From Euglena gracilis (Eukaryota > Euglenida > Euglenophyceae > Euglenales): a DNA stretch of 64,000 bases. The stretch covers positions 59,241,564 through 59,305,563 of the forward strand of contig CP154955.1 in the NCBI GenBank assembly GCA_039621445.1, written 5' to 3'. Under the pieces are notes generated by a model, which was not told the origin of the DNA, made no database searches, and was given only the letters and a program-made list of their open reading frames with translations. Below, piece by piece: positions 49,291 through 62,008 of this stretch (positions are counted from its first letter, which is position 1; each line of letters begins with the position of its first letter). A program made the position numbers and the translations under genes.

Positions 49291-49563
49291 TTGCTTTTTA
49301 TTGTTTCTAAAAACCACTGCGTCGGTGGTCAGTGCACAGGAGTAGTCACCCAAAAACGGACGTGCCTACCGTCTCAGCTGTTCATGGAACGGATGCATCT
49401 TTGCCTTTTTTTGCCGAGGGAGAGCAAAGGCAACAAATGCAACTTATTTGTGCTGGGGGGGGGGGCAGAAATTACCTCCGACCTCGAGTCCAGTGCGAAC
49501 ATACAAAAAATACTGGTTCTGGCGCTGGTCGGTGGTGAAAGTACCCGAGCAAATTTGTCGTAA
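49291..49563 (+). CDS. 90-codon open frame, unknown
   Basis: NHCVGGQCTGVVTQKRTCLP, then SQLFMERMHLCLFLPRESKG, crossing a G-run near 49457. Cysteine-containing. Boundaries and reality uncertain. Confidence 0.3.
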   Translation: MLFIVSKNHCVGGQCTGVVTQKRTCLPSQLFMERMHLCLFLPRESKGNKCNLFVLGGGAEITSDLESSANIQKILVLALVGGESTRANLS

Positions 49564-49777
49564 AGACACTGCAGTACTTTGGGGAACTCCTAAACTCCCC
49601 CAATTATGAACGCTTCCCCACTCACAAAAAAAAAGGAAAAGGATGTGAAAGTGTGGCACAATATGCAAAACTCGAACAGACTTGGCCTTTTTGTGCAGTT
49701 TATGACCGATTTTTCAAAAAAAAGTGAATGCGAGAACACGAAAATGTGATTTCTGGGCCTTTTTCTTTGCACACCAG

Positions 49778-49855
49778 GATTGGGAGGCCATGCAACACCA
49801 ACCCTCACTTTTTTGCCTGCCCCACCCCTCCAAACTATGGCAATATTTCAAGAAC
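49778..49855 (+). CDS. Exon of unknown gene
   Basis: Acceptor CTTTTTCTTTGCACACCAG and donor AAC|GTGCTT enclose exactly 26 codons, phase 0 at both ends: DWEAMQHQPSLFCLPHPSKL and WQYFKN. Confidence 0.62.
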
Positions 49856-49867
49856 GTGCTTTTGGCA

Positions 49868-50110
49868 CGGGGGGGGGGACCCGACGTACGGGCACGACAC
49901 GCTGCAGGCAGGCAACACAGTGGGGGGGGGGAGGGGCGGCGCGTCCGCGCACCGGCGGCCCCGCACGGCTGGGCGGCGGTGGGGCGGCGGTCCGCACGCG
50001 TTGTGGAGCGGCGGCTCCCGCCGGTGGGGGGAGGGGGGGGGGGCGAGTCCTACCCCGCCGAGGGGGGGATGGGGGGGGGGAGGGGGAGGGGAGGGCGTGG
50101 GTCAGACAAA
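49868..50110. other. Very GC-rich stretch
   Basis: CGG/GCG-rich with G runs. A plus frame (RRVRAPAAPHGWAAVGRRSA) is open but composition alone explains it. Confidence 0.4.
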
Positions 50111-50129
50111 TGGGTTTGCTGGTAGCAGA

Positions 50130-50425
50130 GGCATTTCTGGCGGCAGAGGTTTGTTTAGGGACTCGGGACCCCCTGGGGGGTTCAGCTGAGAGGCGGGAAC
50201 GTTTGGGCTGGCTGGAGAGAGGCTGCTGGCTGACCCCCACGCATCAGAGCTGGGAGGTCGAACCCGATCCCCCAAAACATCGGCAATGCCCCCAAAAAAA
50301 CTGCCAATTATTATGCCAAAAAAACTGATTTTTGACCCCCCCCAAAAAAATAATACCAGGTGGTCGATTTCGACCGATTTTTGCCCAGTGTTGGGTCCAT
50401 TTTTACCCCTCCGAAGGATAAAAAT
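50130..50425 (+). repeat. Family N, copy 2
   Basis: Matches 20105-20400: GGGCTGGCTGGAGAGAGGCTG region, CCAATTATTATGCC AAAAAA and TTTTTGCCCA. Confidence 0.75.
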
Positions 50426-50689
50426 ACAAAACCCGTAACCAGCCAGCCTCCCAGAAGGACCCTTTGGGCAACTGGACAGGAAAGAGAAATTGTCAATGGG
50501 GGGGGGGGGTCCGAGGATGGGAAACGGCTCCTTGCTTACTGGACCCCGCGGGGAGTGGGGACGGCTTCAGCGATGCCACCAATGCCGTGGATGGGGGTGC
50601 CGAGTGGATTTTGGGCCAAAAAGTTGCCTTTCAAAATATCTCGAGACACCTCGCATCATTTTTGAAATATCGTCCAGGCGGACCCCCCC

Positions 50690-50979
50690 CCCTGTACTCC
50701 GCTTTGGCCGCCTCCACGCCGAGCCCGCTTGAGTGTCCCACGCAGCGCGGCACTTTCCCACCCCTGGGGAGCGAACCACCAAAGGACCTCCGGCTGGAAG
50801 GCGTCAGTGGGATTAGGCCGGCAGAAGGCAGCGGGGCACTCACCAACGGGGAGGCCGACCGTCGGGCCACGGCAAAGTGCATCAATCTGGAACGCGCCGC
50901 CAGGCGGGAGAAGGATGCAGAACGGAGGGGCCTGCTATGCAGAGCGAGCGGAACAAAGCGCTGCCTGGTGGGGGAGTGG
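50690..50979 (+). CDS. Exon of unknown gene, charged helical end
   Basis: One frame reads RGTFPPLGSEPPKDLRLEGV, ALTNGEADRRATAKCINLER, AARREKDAERRGLLCRASGT and KRCLVGEW before donor GTGCATG, where the (TGCATG)n repeat begins. The middle looks like a charged alpha helix. The minus strand is open with a GTGAGT donor (PLRSASFSRLAARSRLMHF). The left end is not defined. Confidence 0.5.
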
Positions 50980-51090
50980 GTGCATGCATGCATGCATGTG
51001 TATGCATGTGTATGCATGTATGTATGCATACACATGTGTGTATGCATGTGTATGCATGCATGCATGCACGCGTGCATGCATGCGTATCGC
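50980..51090. repeat. (GCATGT)n-type repeat
   Basis: Starts at the donor GTGCATGCATG of the preceding exon. Confidence 0.95.
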
Positions 51091-51135
51091 GGGGAGGGGC
51101 TGTCGTGCGTCTGGTGTGGGTGGTATGGCCCCGTT

Positions 51136-51318
51136 AGCCACAAAAAACGCCATGTTCGCCTGATGTGGTGCAGACCGTTCACCCGGTTTCCATTTACGCC
51201 ATACCCGCCAAACTTGTTCGAAACCATTCATCCATTTGCCACAAAAATGCCATGTCTGCCTGATTCTTCTTCTACCGTTTGCCCGTTTTCCATTTACGCC
51301 ATGTCCCAAACCCCACCA
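51136..51318 (+). repeat. Tandem duplication, unit about 102 bases
   Basis: CCACAAAAAACGCCATGTTC...TTTCCATTTACGCCAT (51136-51222) is repeated, diverged, at 51238-51303. Confidence 0.8.
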
Positions 51319-51599
51319 AACACACAAATAAGTTGGGTGGGGAGAGGGGGGGGGGGGCATGGGGGAGATAATGAGTGGGGGCAGGGCAAATAATAGGGGG
51401 CCCAGTATAAAATAACTAATACAACATAAGGAAAAGCACTGACTCAGGGAAAATGTTCAGAATTGAAGGAAAAGACTCCCCCCAATGTGAGAAGAGTGAA
51501 GGACCTCGGACTTGACCCACAATGAGACGGGTTTTCCAGAATAAAGGACAAGAGCCCCCCCCCCCAATGCAAACTGGAGGACACCGAACAAGTCTCAAC

Positions 51600-51706
51600 C
51601 ATGCAGCGATAGCACGAATCAGGTGCACCCGAAGAGCGGGGTCCAGAAAAAGGCACTGGTCGCCGCCATGTCGGGTGCATGGCCTGGGTTACAGAGACCG
51701 AGACCA
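51600..51706 (-). CDS. Exon of unknown gene
   Basis: An excellent acceptor (TGTGTCCACTTCCCCGACAG) and donor ATG|GTTGAG enclose two bases, VSVSVTQAMHPTWRRPVPFS and GPRSSGAPDSCYRCM. The plus strand is also open. Confidence 0.52.
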
Positions 51707-52114
51707 CTGTCGGGGAAGTGGACACAAGTGGAAGCGGGAGAAGCGCAACGGCCGGCCGGCAGAGGTCACCGCAGTATTGGGCTTCCACGAGACATGGACC
51801 GAGCGGTCTGGGAAGACCTGGTGGGGGGGGTCGACCCCCCCCCCCAGGGACGTGAGGAGAGAGTGCCAAAGCACAGAAAAATGGAGATTTATTGTATAAT
51901 AACTGAATAGTGATGAAGTGGTATTTCTCGCCTTCCGCTTGAACTTGCAAACATGTCCCCAGTTGTTGGGCTTCGGACCCCAACCGGCATTGCCCCGCGC
52001 AAGGAAAAGTTTCTAAAGGAAGTCCTTCGACGCGCAAGGGATGGGGGGCCGACCCCCGTCCCAAAACTGGGGTTTCTGGGATTCCCACTCATTGCTGGTT
52101 TGCGCGCGCGGCAC

Positions 52115-52255
52115 GCTCAACCCGTGCACTGTGGCAGTTTGTTTGGGGACTTTTATACTTTCTGGCCAGCAGCTGTCTTTCGCCGGGCCCTTTTTGTCGG
52201 TGTTCATGTGTTCATGTTCAATGGCTGGAGCCTGGCGGGACTTGCCATGTTTGCT
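52115..52255 (+). repeat. Family S, copy 1
   Basis: GTGCACTGTGGCAGTTTGTT, GTGTTCATG.TC and GAGCCTGGCGGGACTT are shared with 58165-58305. Confidence 0.7.
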
Positions 52256-52282
52256 GGGGGGGGGGGGGGTTCAACCCCCCAG

Positions 52283-52341
52283 TGAACAAGTACAAGGATC
52301 TGCTGAAGACCTTTGAGATCCTTAACCGCACATGGTACCTG
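52283..52341 (+). CDS. Exon of unknown gene
   Basis: Acceptor TTCAACCCCCCAG and donor CTG|GTACGT enclose two bases and NKYKDLLKTFEILNRTWYL. The splice acceptor lies directly after a G-run-rich repeat. Family not recognised. Confidence 0.62.
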
Positions 52342-52446
52342 GTACGTTTACATATACTTCTTGACGTAGAATCACATTTCTAGGCACAATTCACCTTTTC
52401 TTTGACGTTGGCGGAAGGGTCATCATTGCATCATCGTGACTTTTCA

Positions 52447-52478
52447 GAGAGAGAGAGAGAGAGACAGAGAGAGGTAGA
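52447..52478. repeat. (GA)n
   Basis: Short GA repeat. Confidence 0.95.
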
Positions 52479-52904
52479 AAGGAGGGAAATCAAAAAATTC
52501 ATTCAGAACTTCCAGGAAATCATCACGCCTATTTTTCGCCCAACTACGCCAAAAAAAATCACTTCAAAGCGCTGGGGACGATTCTTTTCCCCGGGAGGCA
52601 GACCCCCTCAGGGCCCAGAGGGGGAGGGTCAGGACCCTCCGGACAAAGCCAACGCTCGCTGAATTCCCTGGGGTCGGGCCAGGACTCTGTCTAGGAGCCA
52701 GGCTACAACCATAACCCAAGCACTGACCCAATTCCTTCCGGGGCACATTCCGGTGCAGTCTGTGAACGCAGAAGCCGGCCCGCCAGACAAGTGCGTCCGA
52801 AAGGCAGATGTGGGCTTGCGTTACTATAGACTATAGCGACGCGATTTACACACAGGGGGGGGCATTTGACACCTGATTGCTGTTGGTGGAACGTGGTGGG
52901 AGGC

Positions 52905-53108
52905 AGCCTCACACACTCACACACAGCGTGTGCACACGCACATGCACAAAACAGCATGCAAGACACACACACACACACACATCACACAGCACAGCACAAC
53001 AACACACACAGACAGCACGGCACAGCACACAACACAAACACACAGCACAGCACACAACACAACACGCGCGCGCGCACACACACAACACAGCATACACCAC
53101 AGCACACA

Positions 53109-53141
<33 letters not shown>

Positions 53142-53201
53142 GACACACACCCACAACACACCCACAATAACACACACACACACACACAAACCACACCACA
53201 C
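52905..53201. repeat. Degenerate (CA)n
   Basis: CA repeats with GCAC and AACA interruptions; on the minus strand begins at the donor of exon 53202-53272. Confidence 0.95.
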
Positions 53202-53272
53202 CTGCCATCTTGGCCCAACCAAGTTGAAACCAAAAGGCATATGGGGGGGGCTTGACAAATTGACTTCGATGG
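53202..53272 (-). CDS. Exon of unknown gene
   Basis: The acceptor TATAAACACACAG and donor GCAG|GTGTGG enclose one base, HRSQFVKPPPYAFWFQLGWA, KMA and one base. Two other frames are open, so the phase is not certain. Confidence 0.48.
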
Positions 53273-53443
53273 CTGTGTGTTTATAATGCACTTACATGTG
53301 TATATGTGTATGGTGTATTTATAGTGTATCATTTTCTTTAAAATTGAAATACTCGGACAAAAATGGGCATTTTTGGGATTGGAAAGCTTCCAAATGGAAA
53401 AATTGGAATTATATTTGTTTGAGTAAGTCATCAATAGTAGACA

Positions 53444-53471
53444 TCAATCCAGGGGGGATTGATGTCTTCAG
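53444..53471. repeat. Head-to-head family G ends
   Basis: GACATCAATCC and GGATTGATGTC face each other around GGGG, a near-perfect palindrome made of two family G termini. Confidence 0.65.
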
Positions 53472-53612
53472 GAAACTTGAGACGAAGGCGCGGGGCCAAG
53501 AGTCCCTAGAATTCAGTCGTGTGGTTCTTCATCCCTCGGGATGTGGGAAGGCCTTCCTTCATCAAGCAATCACGCGGGCTTGCACCGGGTCAGATCGCAT
53601 TCAGCTGCTGGG
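53472..53612 (+). CDS. Exon of unknown gene
   Basis: After acceptor TGATGTCTTCAG the frame reads KLETKARGQESLEFSRVVLH, PSGCGKAFLHQAITRACTGS and DRIQLLG before donor GTGGGG. PSGCGKAF is reminiscent of a nucleotide-binding loop but does not match the GxxxxGK[ST] rule. The acceptor lies inside the family G palindrome. Confidence 0.5.
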
Positions 53613-53894
53613 GTGGGGGGCACAGACACGAGGAAGTGGGAAGAAGGCGCGATGAGAGTCGGCTGGAATCAGAACCATGCCAATTGCTTGTCAAGCCCCT
53701 GGGTGGACGGGAATCACCCTCCGTTTTCAAAAGACCAGTCAGTTCTGTCGTGAGGAGTTAGCCCCAACATTCGGGCCCAATGGCTTTTCTAAGGCCTTCT
53801 GGGTACCAGTGCACAGTCTCTCACCCCCAGGGTAAAAGTACAGCATAGTATTGTTAGGACCATACCATACCTTACCAGTCTCCCATGCCATTCC

Positions 53895-54190
53895 TCACCA
53901 GCCTCTGGGGGGAGGGGGGGTCATCTTTCATAAACAAAAAAAATCAGTAACTTTTCAAACCAGCCACTTCCTGAATGGGTTGGGGGTCAGCAAAGGCCAA
54001 AGTGGCTCAATAAATACCCCGAGAATTTTCGAGATATAAAAACAGCGTTTCGGCGCCGGGTGGCCACTTGCGGCCAATTCTGGCCAACCCCACCTCCAGG
54101 GGGGGGCGTCCGGAGCCAAAACAAGTCAGTCGCAAAAAAAAAAAGACCCCAGTCAGTCACCACCCCCCTGGAGGGTGGGGTCGGACATGT
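53895..54190 (+). repeat. Family M copy
   Basis: Contains CCAGTCAGTCACCACCCCCC and TTTCGGCGCCGGG with flanking G/C runs. Confidence 0.7.
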
Positions 54191-54257
54191 GTTAAGCAAT
54201 GGTGTGCTCAGGACACAACGCAGTCGCAGGGCCTGCTTTTGGCCTCTCCCGCTGTAG

Positions 54258-54291
54258 CCGGATGATGTGCCACCTGACGAGCGCATGGACG
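54258..54291 (+). CDS. 34-base micro-exon
   Basis: A very strong acceptor (GGCCTCTCCCGCTGTAG) and donor G|GTGGTG enclose PDDVPPDERMD and one base. A second frame (RMMCHLTSAWT) is open. Confidence 0.5.
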
Positions 54292-54877
54292 GTGGTGTAC
54301 CCCCCCCCCGGGCCAAGCTGGCACCAAAACAAACCCAATTCAATTTGGGAAGGGTTGGAACAAACGTTGGAATGAGGAATCAGGAAATACAACCAATGAA
54401 CCAAATTTCACAGCAAGACTTAAGGGTTACGCGGAAAAAAACAAAAAAAGGAAAATACCCTAAACATAGGACCTCCCCCCCCCCAGACTTAGGATCCCCA
54501 GCAACAGTGAAAACCCTTGCCTGGAAACTTACTGAAAATCCCCCATTTGGGGAAAAAATGGCGAACTTTCTGGTTCTTTGGGGACTTTTGTATTATTAAA
54601 AAAAAATCAGATGATGTCTCAAACAATAGCAATTTCGTCTTTTGGGGAACTCGAAAATGGTTTTGGGGGGCGTGGGTCGGTCAAAAATATACAAAGAAAC
54701 CCCTCTGGATGTTTCCATAAAAATCTAAAAATACGGCAGCCGCACCGGGGGGTCTCAGTAAGTGAACGACCCCGGGGGGGGGGGGGGACCCCTGATCAAA
54801 GCCAAAAAAGAATTATTAAAAATACATGAAAAGAATATCGACGCCAAATTCCTTGTGTTTCTGTGCCCCCTCGACAG

Positions 54878-54911
54878 ATGTCCAATGGGAATGTGCAGTT
54901 CCTGCCTCGAG
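54878..54911 (+). CDS. 34-base micro-exon
   Basis: A very strong acceptor (TTTCTGTGCCCCCTCGACAG) and donor G|GTGTAG enclose MSNGNVQFLPR and one base. It could belong to the same gene as 54258-54291, but the phases (1 then 0) require another exon between. Confidence 0.52.
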
Positions 54912-55079
54912 GTGTAGGGTTGAGTTTTGGGTTGGTTAAAGGGGGTAGGACTGAGGACAGGTTAGGGTTACGAAAAAAGTACATCTGGCCTAAATTCGGC
55001 CTAAAAGATGAAATTGACTCGCTGGAGGAAGTTCCTTCCGATAAAGCCCATTTCTTTCTATAAAACACTTCATGTTCTG

Positions 55080-55310
55080 GGCTGCAGCTTCCATTTCAAA
55101 TGATTAATCCAACTTCCCGCAAATCGAGGTAGATCGTGTGGAGGCAAAGTGGTTGCATCAATTTGGCATCAAATAAATGCTCTTGTAATTTTTTCATAGG
55201 AAAAATTTCAAAAATTACACGAAAATTGTGTGAATTGACAATAAATTGCGGATACCCGATACCCCATAAAGCTAGTTCAATCCATCACTCAACTTGATGG
55301 GGCTTCATGA
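55080..55310. other. AT-rich unique sequence
   Basis: No exon, RNA gene or repeat recognised. Confidence 0.5.
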
Positions 55311-55684
55311 ACTGGGATGGTCACACCAGGTGGCTGTCACGTGACGGACGGCGAGAGGATGCCCCGGACTAAAGAAATGAGGAGAAGGACCGCCATGTGG
55401 GGTCGGGTGAATCGACAGGCTCGTGTCCACACAGGCACACGCAAGAAATTTTTGAACACTTTTTATGGAAAAAAAACACCAAAACATCAAAAAATGAGCA
55501 AAACGCTCAAAAAGTGAAGAAAAAGGCGTTATTTGCTCATTTTCTGGCACGCAGTGCCAGAAGAAAAATTTTCGCTTTTTAGGAACCAGCCGACGAGGGG
55601 GGGGTCCGGACACCCCTCCCAACATCTAACCCCACCCCTACAACCTAACCCCCCAGTACCTCAATACCGAAGGGTTTGCGATCT

Positions 55685-55905
55685 ATCCCTGCCCACACCC
55701 ACACCCACACCCACACCCACACCCACACCCACACCCACACCCACACCCACACCCACACCCACACCCACACCCACACCCACACCCACACCCACACCCACAC
55801 CCGCACCCGCACCCACACCCACACCCACACCCACACCCACACCCACACCCGCACCCGCACCCACACCCACACCCACACCCCCACACCCACACCCACACCA
55901 CTTAA
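55685..55905. repeat. (CCCACA)n hexanucleotide repeat
   Basis: About 36 copies with CCCGCA variants. Reads (TGTGGG)n on the minus strand after AAGTG, a possible donor. Confidence 0.97.
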
Positions 55906-55977
55906 CGCAACACACACATAAAAAAAACAGCAGCAGATGGGACACACCAAACAGATTCAGTTCACGCAAAATCACAG

Positions 55978-56027
55978 GTTGGGACAGCGTGTGGAAGAAT
56001 GGGAATTAAAACGAAGGCGTGAACCCG
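55978..56027 (+). CDS. Micro-exon of unknown gene
   Basis: Acceptor GCAAAATCACAG and donor CCCG|GTGACT enclose one base, LGQRVEEWELKRRREP and one base. Confidence 0.45.
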
Positions 56028-56149
56028 GTGACTGGGATGCCCGTTCAGGCGTCACGGCCAATTTCGCCCAGAATACCCATGTTTGGGGCACTTTTGGGCG
56101 ACTGCCCAAATTGGCCGCCGGTTGGAATTGGCAGATTCCACACTTCTAA

Positions 56150-56510
56150 TGCCATGTTGCCCATCAATCGAGATCTTCTCAGGGGCTGTCGAGAGATGGC
56201 CACAGAATTTTTCCATAACGTAGCTCTTATTTTCAGCAATTGTGGATTCCAAAATTTGACAGATGAATTTGTCAAATCCCAAAGTTCAGGTTGCACATGC
56301 ATATCAAACGAAAGCTTTCCCCAAGACCTTTCGCTTGGCGCCAACAGAACTCAGCCACATTGTACAGCGCTCTGAAAATCGCCGATCGGAATCTTCCGAC
56401 CCTATTTGCAAATTTGAAATCTTAGTTTTCAGCTGCCATGAAAGCTCTTCTCAGGGCTTTCAGCAGATGGCCTTAGATTTCAGATGTTGCATGGTATTCT
56501 ATATCAGAAA
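56150..56510 (+). repeat. Diverged tandem duplication, spacing about 285 bases
   Basis: TCTTCTCAGGGGCTGTCGAG (56170) and TCTTCTCAGGGCTTTCAGCA (56446) head two related blocks, each with CAGATGGCC or GAGATGGCC soon after. Confidence 0.55.
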
Positions 56511-56599
56511 TACCCCAAAATTTGAGGAAAGGAAATTGTGATTCAAAAAAAACCCAATTTCTGGCCGAAGACCCCCCCAAAAACTGCTCAACCTCTTTG

Positions 56600-56820
56600 G
56601 CACTTTTTATTTTGGGTCCCCCAGACGCCAAATTATTTTCCTCCGGCGCTGCGCGCTGAGGTGGAAATGAAGCCTAAAATGTGTTTTTTTCCTGATTTTG
56701 TTCCGGAAAAAAATCCCAACAAATGGCCAAATGTGGACAGTTTGGTAAATTTTGGGAGTCAAAAAAATTTTGGCACTTCGGGCCGGTCACTGGAGATTCT
56801 CCACAAACCCCCCGGGGAGG
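56600..56820 (+). mobile_element. Family C fragment
   Basis: TCCTCCGGCGCTGCGCGCTG, GTGGAAATGAAG and CGGGCCGGTCACTGGA match family C; ends missing. Confidence 0.7.
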
Positions 56821-57154
56821 CATAAAATTGTAAAATCAAAAATGTGAAATCGAAGTTGTAAAATATCTGCAAGTATTTGGATGATGTGCGATGTTTTTAG
56901 TTGTTGTGAAATAAAAGGTCAGGATAAGCTTGTCCAGGGGACAGAAACAAATTTGAATAGAGACGGTGGAATCCACCACCAACTCTCCTCCCCCAAAAAT
57001 TATAAACCAACCCCAAGCTCTTCAAAAGTATGGCAACCAGACTTGTTTCCTCCCATTTTTGAACGGTGTTCATTAGACTGGGGGGGGGGGCAGGTGCTCC
57101 TTCACAGCATTTTTACACGGGTAAGTTCCACAGGACCCTCCTGCCCATTTGCAA

Positions 57155-57590
57155 AAATTTCAAGAAGGTTCCATGGGAGTTGTGCCACGTTAATACCTAA
57201 TCATAACATAACACAGTCATACAACCCCCCAAAGAGAAGTGCCCATTTTTTTGATCGTGGCACTCCTGCTGGACTGGACAGTGGTGACAGGTGACAGGTG
57301 ACAGTGACAGGTGACACTGGACAGGTGACAGACTGGACGGCAGACCGTCCGGTCTGTCACCCTTTTAACAACGCAAGTGCCCATACAACTGATGCCTGAT
57401 GAATGTCCTCCGTCCGGACCAGCCGGTTTTGTCATTTTTGTTCATTGGGCTGGGGGGGGTACCAACGAAAGTGTCAAGAAGAAGGTGCCTCGGGGGTTGT
57501 GCCACATCAAAGTCAGGTTGTGTTGTGTGCCACACACAACACAACACAGTCAGACATACCCCGCCCATTTCATTATGGGGCAGAACGCCA
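57155..57590 (+). repeat. Diverged tandem duplication, spacing about 320 bases
   Basis: AAGAAGGTTCCATGGGAGTT with TTGTGCCACG (57161) resembles AGAAGGTGCCTCGGGGGTTG with TGCCACATC (57480). A TGACAGG tandem repeat lies between at 57282-57350. Confidence 0.55.
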
Positions 57591-57742
57591 AGGGTCTCAA
57601 GGAGACTCTGTATTTTGAGGATTGTACTTTTTGGCACAACATTTCTTGGACCCCCGCCGTTTTCCCCAGGGTTCATACGGGACGTTGTCCCAATCTCTGG
57701 AGCATATGTCTATTTGCTGTGCTTCCGACGTTCTTTTTTTAG
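57377..57742 (+). CDS. 121-codon open frame, unknown
   Basis: MPIQLMPDECPPSGPAGFVI, GLKETLYFEDCTFWHNISWT and FPRVHTGRCPNLWSICLFAV before TAG. A second plus frame is open beside it. It overlaps duplicated sequence, so it may be part of a mobile element. Confidence 0.3.
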   Translation: MPIQLMPDECPPSGPAGFVIFVHWAGGGTNESVKKKVPRGLCHIKVRLCCVPHTTQHSQTYPAHFIMGQNAKGLKETLYFEDCTFWHNISWTPAVFPRVHTGRCPNLWSICLFAVLPTFFF

Positions 57743-57790
57743 TGAGCGGGCTCCACGGACCCTGCTGCCCGTTTTAAGAAAGGCTGCCAA

Positions 57791-58165
57791 CAAGCTTTTG
57801 CTTAAGGACCCCGAGGGGCCCACTGGCTATCCATTTTGCTAGACACCGGGAAAAAGGGACCAGCTAGACCCCTCCCATCAGGGGGGGGGGCACCCCCCCC
57901 CGGGAGTCCAGGGGTCCCCGATTGGGGAAAAAAATCTCTCCGGCGCTGGAATGTGGTTTATAATGTGTTTTTTTTTGCTGATTTCGCTCCAAAGAATCCC
58001 AAGAATGGCCAAGAATCCGCATTTTTGGCAAGTTTTGGCGGTCCAGAAAATTTTCTGGCGCTTTGTGCCGGTCAGTGGAAAACACTTCCTTTGACTTGCC
58101 CTTCAAGCAGACCCCCCCCCGGGGGGTCCACTGGGATATCCACCAGCCAAAGTTGGACAAGCTCC
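57791..58165 (+). mobile_element. MITE family C, copy 3, diverged
   Basis: Starts CAAGCTTTTGCTTAAGGACC and keeps CTCTCCGGCGCTGG, the GCTCCAAAGAATCCCAAGAA segment and the CACCAGCCAAAGTTGGACAA end region. The right terminal repeat and a duplication were not found. Confidence 0.65.
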
Positions 58166-58305
58166 AATCAAGGCCCCCCTGTGTGCACTGTGGCTATTTG
58201 TTTGGTCCCTTTATCCCTTCTTCTGGCTTGGGGATTTTTTTCGCCTCTGGCCTAATTGTCTGTGTACATTCAGGTGGCCAGAGCCTGGCGGGACTTATTG
58301 TGCCG
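58165..58305 (+). repeat. Family S, copy 2
   Basis: GTGTGCACTGTGGCTATTTG, GTGTACATTCAGG and AGAGCCTGGCGGGACTT as in 52115-52255. Confidence 0.7.
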
Positions 58306-58447
58306 GCCACCAAGCGCCCGCCAGGCATGCACTCCACTTTAGTTAGGGAGTCTCCATCACCGTGACGGCGCACTGGTTACTTTGTTCCTTGAGGCCCACC
58401 GCGGGGGGTTCTGCAAACCCTTGACAAAAAGCCTGGTTGCGAAGCTC

Positions 58448-58832
<385 letters not shown>

Positions 58833-58990
58833 GAAGTCTGGTTGTCAAGACCAGAATGCCACGCACGCGCAACAGGCAGGGACGCACACCGAGGTGTGTC
58901 GCTGGCGACGCGGAGGAGCACCGGACAGGGGAGTGGCGGATGACCGCCATGCGGGAGACCCCTGGGGGCAGGGCTTGATGGGAGGGACAG

Positions 58991-59015
58991 GCGATTTGCA
59001 TGAGTTGGCGCACGC
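58991..59015 (+). CDS. Possible 25-base micro-exon before the giant (GT)n tract
   Basis: Acceptor TGGGAGGGACAG and donor GC|GTGTGT enclose two bases, DLHELAH and two bases. Confidence 0.3.
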
Positions 59016-60735
<1,720 letters not shown>

Positions 60736-60785
60736 CTGGTGCCATGTGCGTGTGTGCTGTGTGCGATGGGTGTGGCCGGGCACAC

Positions 60786-60887
60786 TGGTCTCGGTCTATA
60801 AAAGGAGTTAAGACATAGTCAATGACCAGTCCGCCCCATATGGCAAAAATGGAGCCCCACACTTGTGCGTGTGGGGGGGGAAAGGAA
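60786..60887 (-). CDS. Exon of a multi-pass membrane protein
   Basis: A superb acceptor (TCACTCTTTTCCCCCACAG) and donor CCA|GTGTGC enclose one base, SFPPPHAQVWGSIFAIWGGL, VIDYVLTPFIDRD and two bases. WGSIFAIWGGLVIDYVL is a likely membrane helix; the G...D pattern is reminiscent of major-facilitator transporters, an inference only. Confidence 0.75.
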
Positions 60888-60953
60888 CTGTGGGGGAAAA
60901 GAGTGACTGTTAGGTTGTGCATCGCAAGGGATCTTATCACTATCATTTCTTAC

Positions 60954-61068
60954 ATTCAGGGGGTCCAGGGCCCCCCCCAGGCAAGGCCAAAGGCAGTTTG
61001 ATGTAAGCGCAGGCAGGGTGGTTGGACAAGTGCCAAAAAAAAATTCCCCAAGTGTGGAGGTGTATGTG
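60954..61068 (-). CDS. Possible upstream exon of the same gene
   Basis: Acceptor GATCCCATCCCCAG and donor AAT|GTAAGA enclose one base plus TYTSTLGEFFFGTCPTTLPA, LTSNCLWPCLGGALDPLN. It ends in phase 0, whereas the next exon needs phase 2; T and G runs here may be miscounted in the assembly. Confidence 0.4.
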
Positions 61069-61149
61069 CTGGGGATGGGATCAATTGGACCCTCGAGAAA
61101 CGCGACGGAATAAAGCACAAATAAACGCAGAGAAAACCGCAAGTTCCAG

Positions 61150-61378
61150 GTAAATTCCTTCAGAAGCTCCCCCAGGATGCAGATGTTCTGTAGGAGAGGA
61201 CTTTGAAAAAAAAACTCCTCCTCCAGGGAAAATTTTTCTCATCGTACAACTGCATTTTGATGCATAATCTGATCAGATATGGGAACATGTTGATTCTGAA
61301 AAAGTGCAATTTGTTGGCCAAAGCATCAAAAAAGACAAAAATCTGACAAATAAGTTTGGTCTCAGAGAAAAATGCAGG
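61150..61378 (+). repeat. Family P, copy 2
   Basis: Shares AAATTCCTTCAG, TGTTGATTCTGAAAAAGTGC and AAGTTTGGTCTCAG with 13838-14055. Confidence 0.75.
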
Positions 61379-61404
61379 TCAAATGTAGGTCAATTTTTCC
61401 GCGG

Positions 61405-61515
61405 AAAATGCTAAAAAAAAAAAAAAAAAGTCAAAAAAAAATTTCGGTGCCAAAGGCGCCGAACGGAAAACTATATCCCCGGGGGGACCCCCAGGGTGGG
61501 TGTAGGGGGTTGGGG
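61405..61515 (+). mobile_element. Family A fragment
   Basis: TTTCGGTGCCAAAGGCGCCGAA followed by TATATCCCC and G/C runs as in 61798-61850; ends missing. Confidence 0.6.
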
Positions 61516-61697
61516 GGTAAGGCTGCACGAGGAGGACCCCCGTTAGCCCTGGTTGGGGGCTGGCCTGTGGTGGGCTGTGGGGAGGCTTGCCGGACCCCAC
61601 CGGCTGTCGGCCAGCCTCCTGGCAGGGCAGGCGGGGCGCGGCCGGGGGGGGGGGGGGGGGGGCTGCAGGTAAGAAAATGGGTTCCGAATGTTCAGGA

Positions 61698-61917
61698 CAG
61701 GGGTTTTTTTTAAGACCGGGGGGACCCACTCACGTTTCCCCGAAAATGGCCAAAAATCGCGAGAAATGCTAAAAAAAAAGCAATTTTCAAAAAATTTCGG
61801 TGCCAAAGGCGCCGAAAACTATATCCCCCGGGGGGACCCCCCCCAGGGGGGGGGGGCTCGGCCGGACCCACCCACCCTACCCCCCCCGGGGTCCAAGACT
61901 AATAAAAAAAACCCCTG
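61698..61917 (+). mobile_element. hAT-like MITE, family A, copy 5
   Basis: Ends CAGGGGTTTTTTTT and AAAAAACCCCTG; flanks gttcagga and gttcgaga match 6/8. Lies 30 bases after a consensus donor GTAAGA (61669), so probably near the start of an intron. Confidence 0.85.
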
Positions 61918-62008
61918 GTTCGAGACCGAGCCATTGGCATTTCCTCCGGGGGGGGGGGGGGGGCACTCCCCAAACGACACAGTTGGCAATGCATCATTTG
62001 GACCTCAG

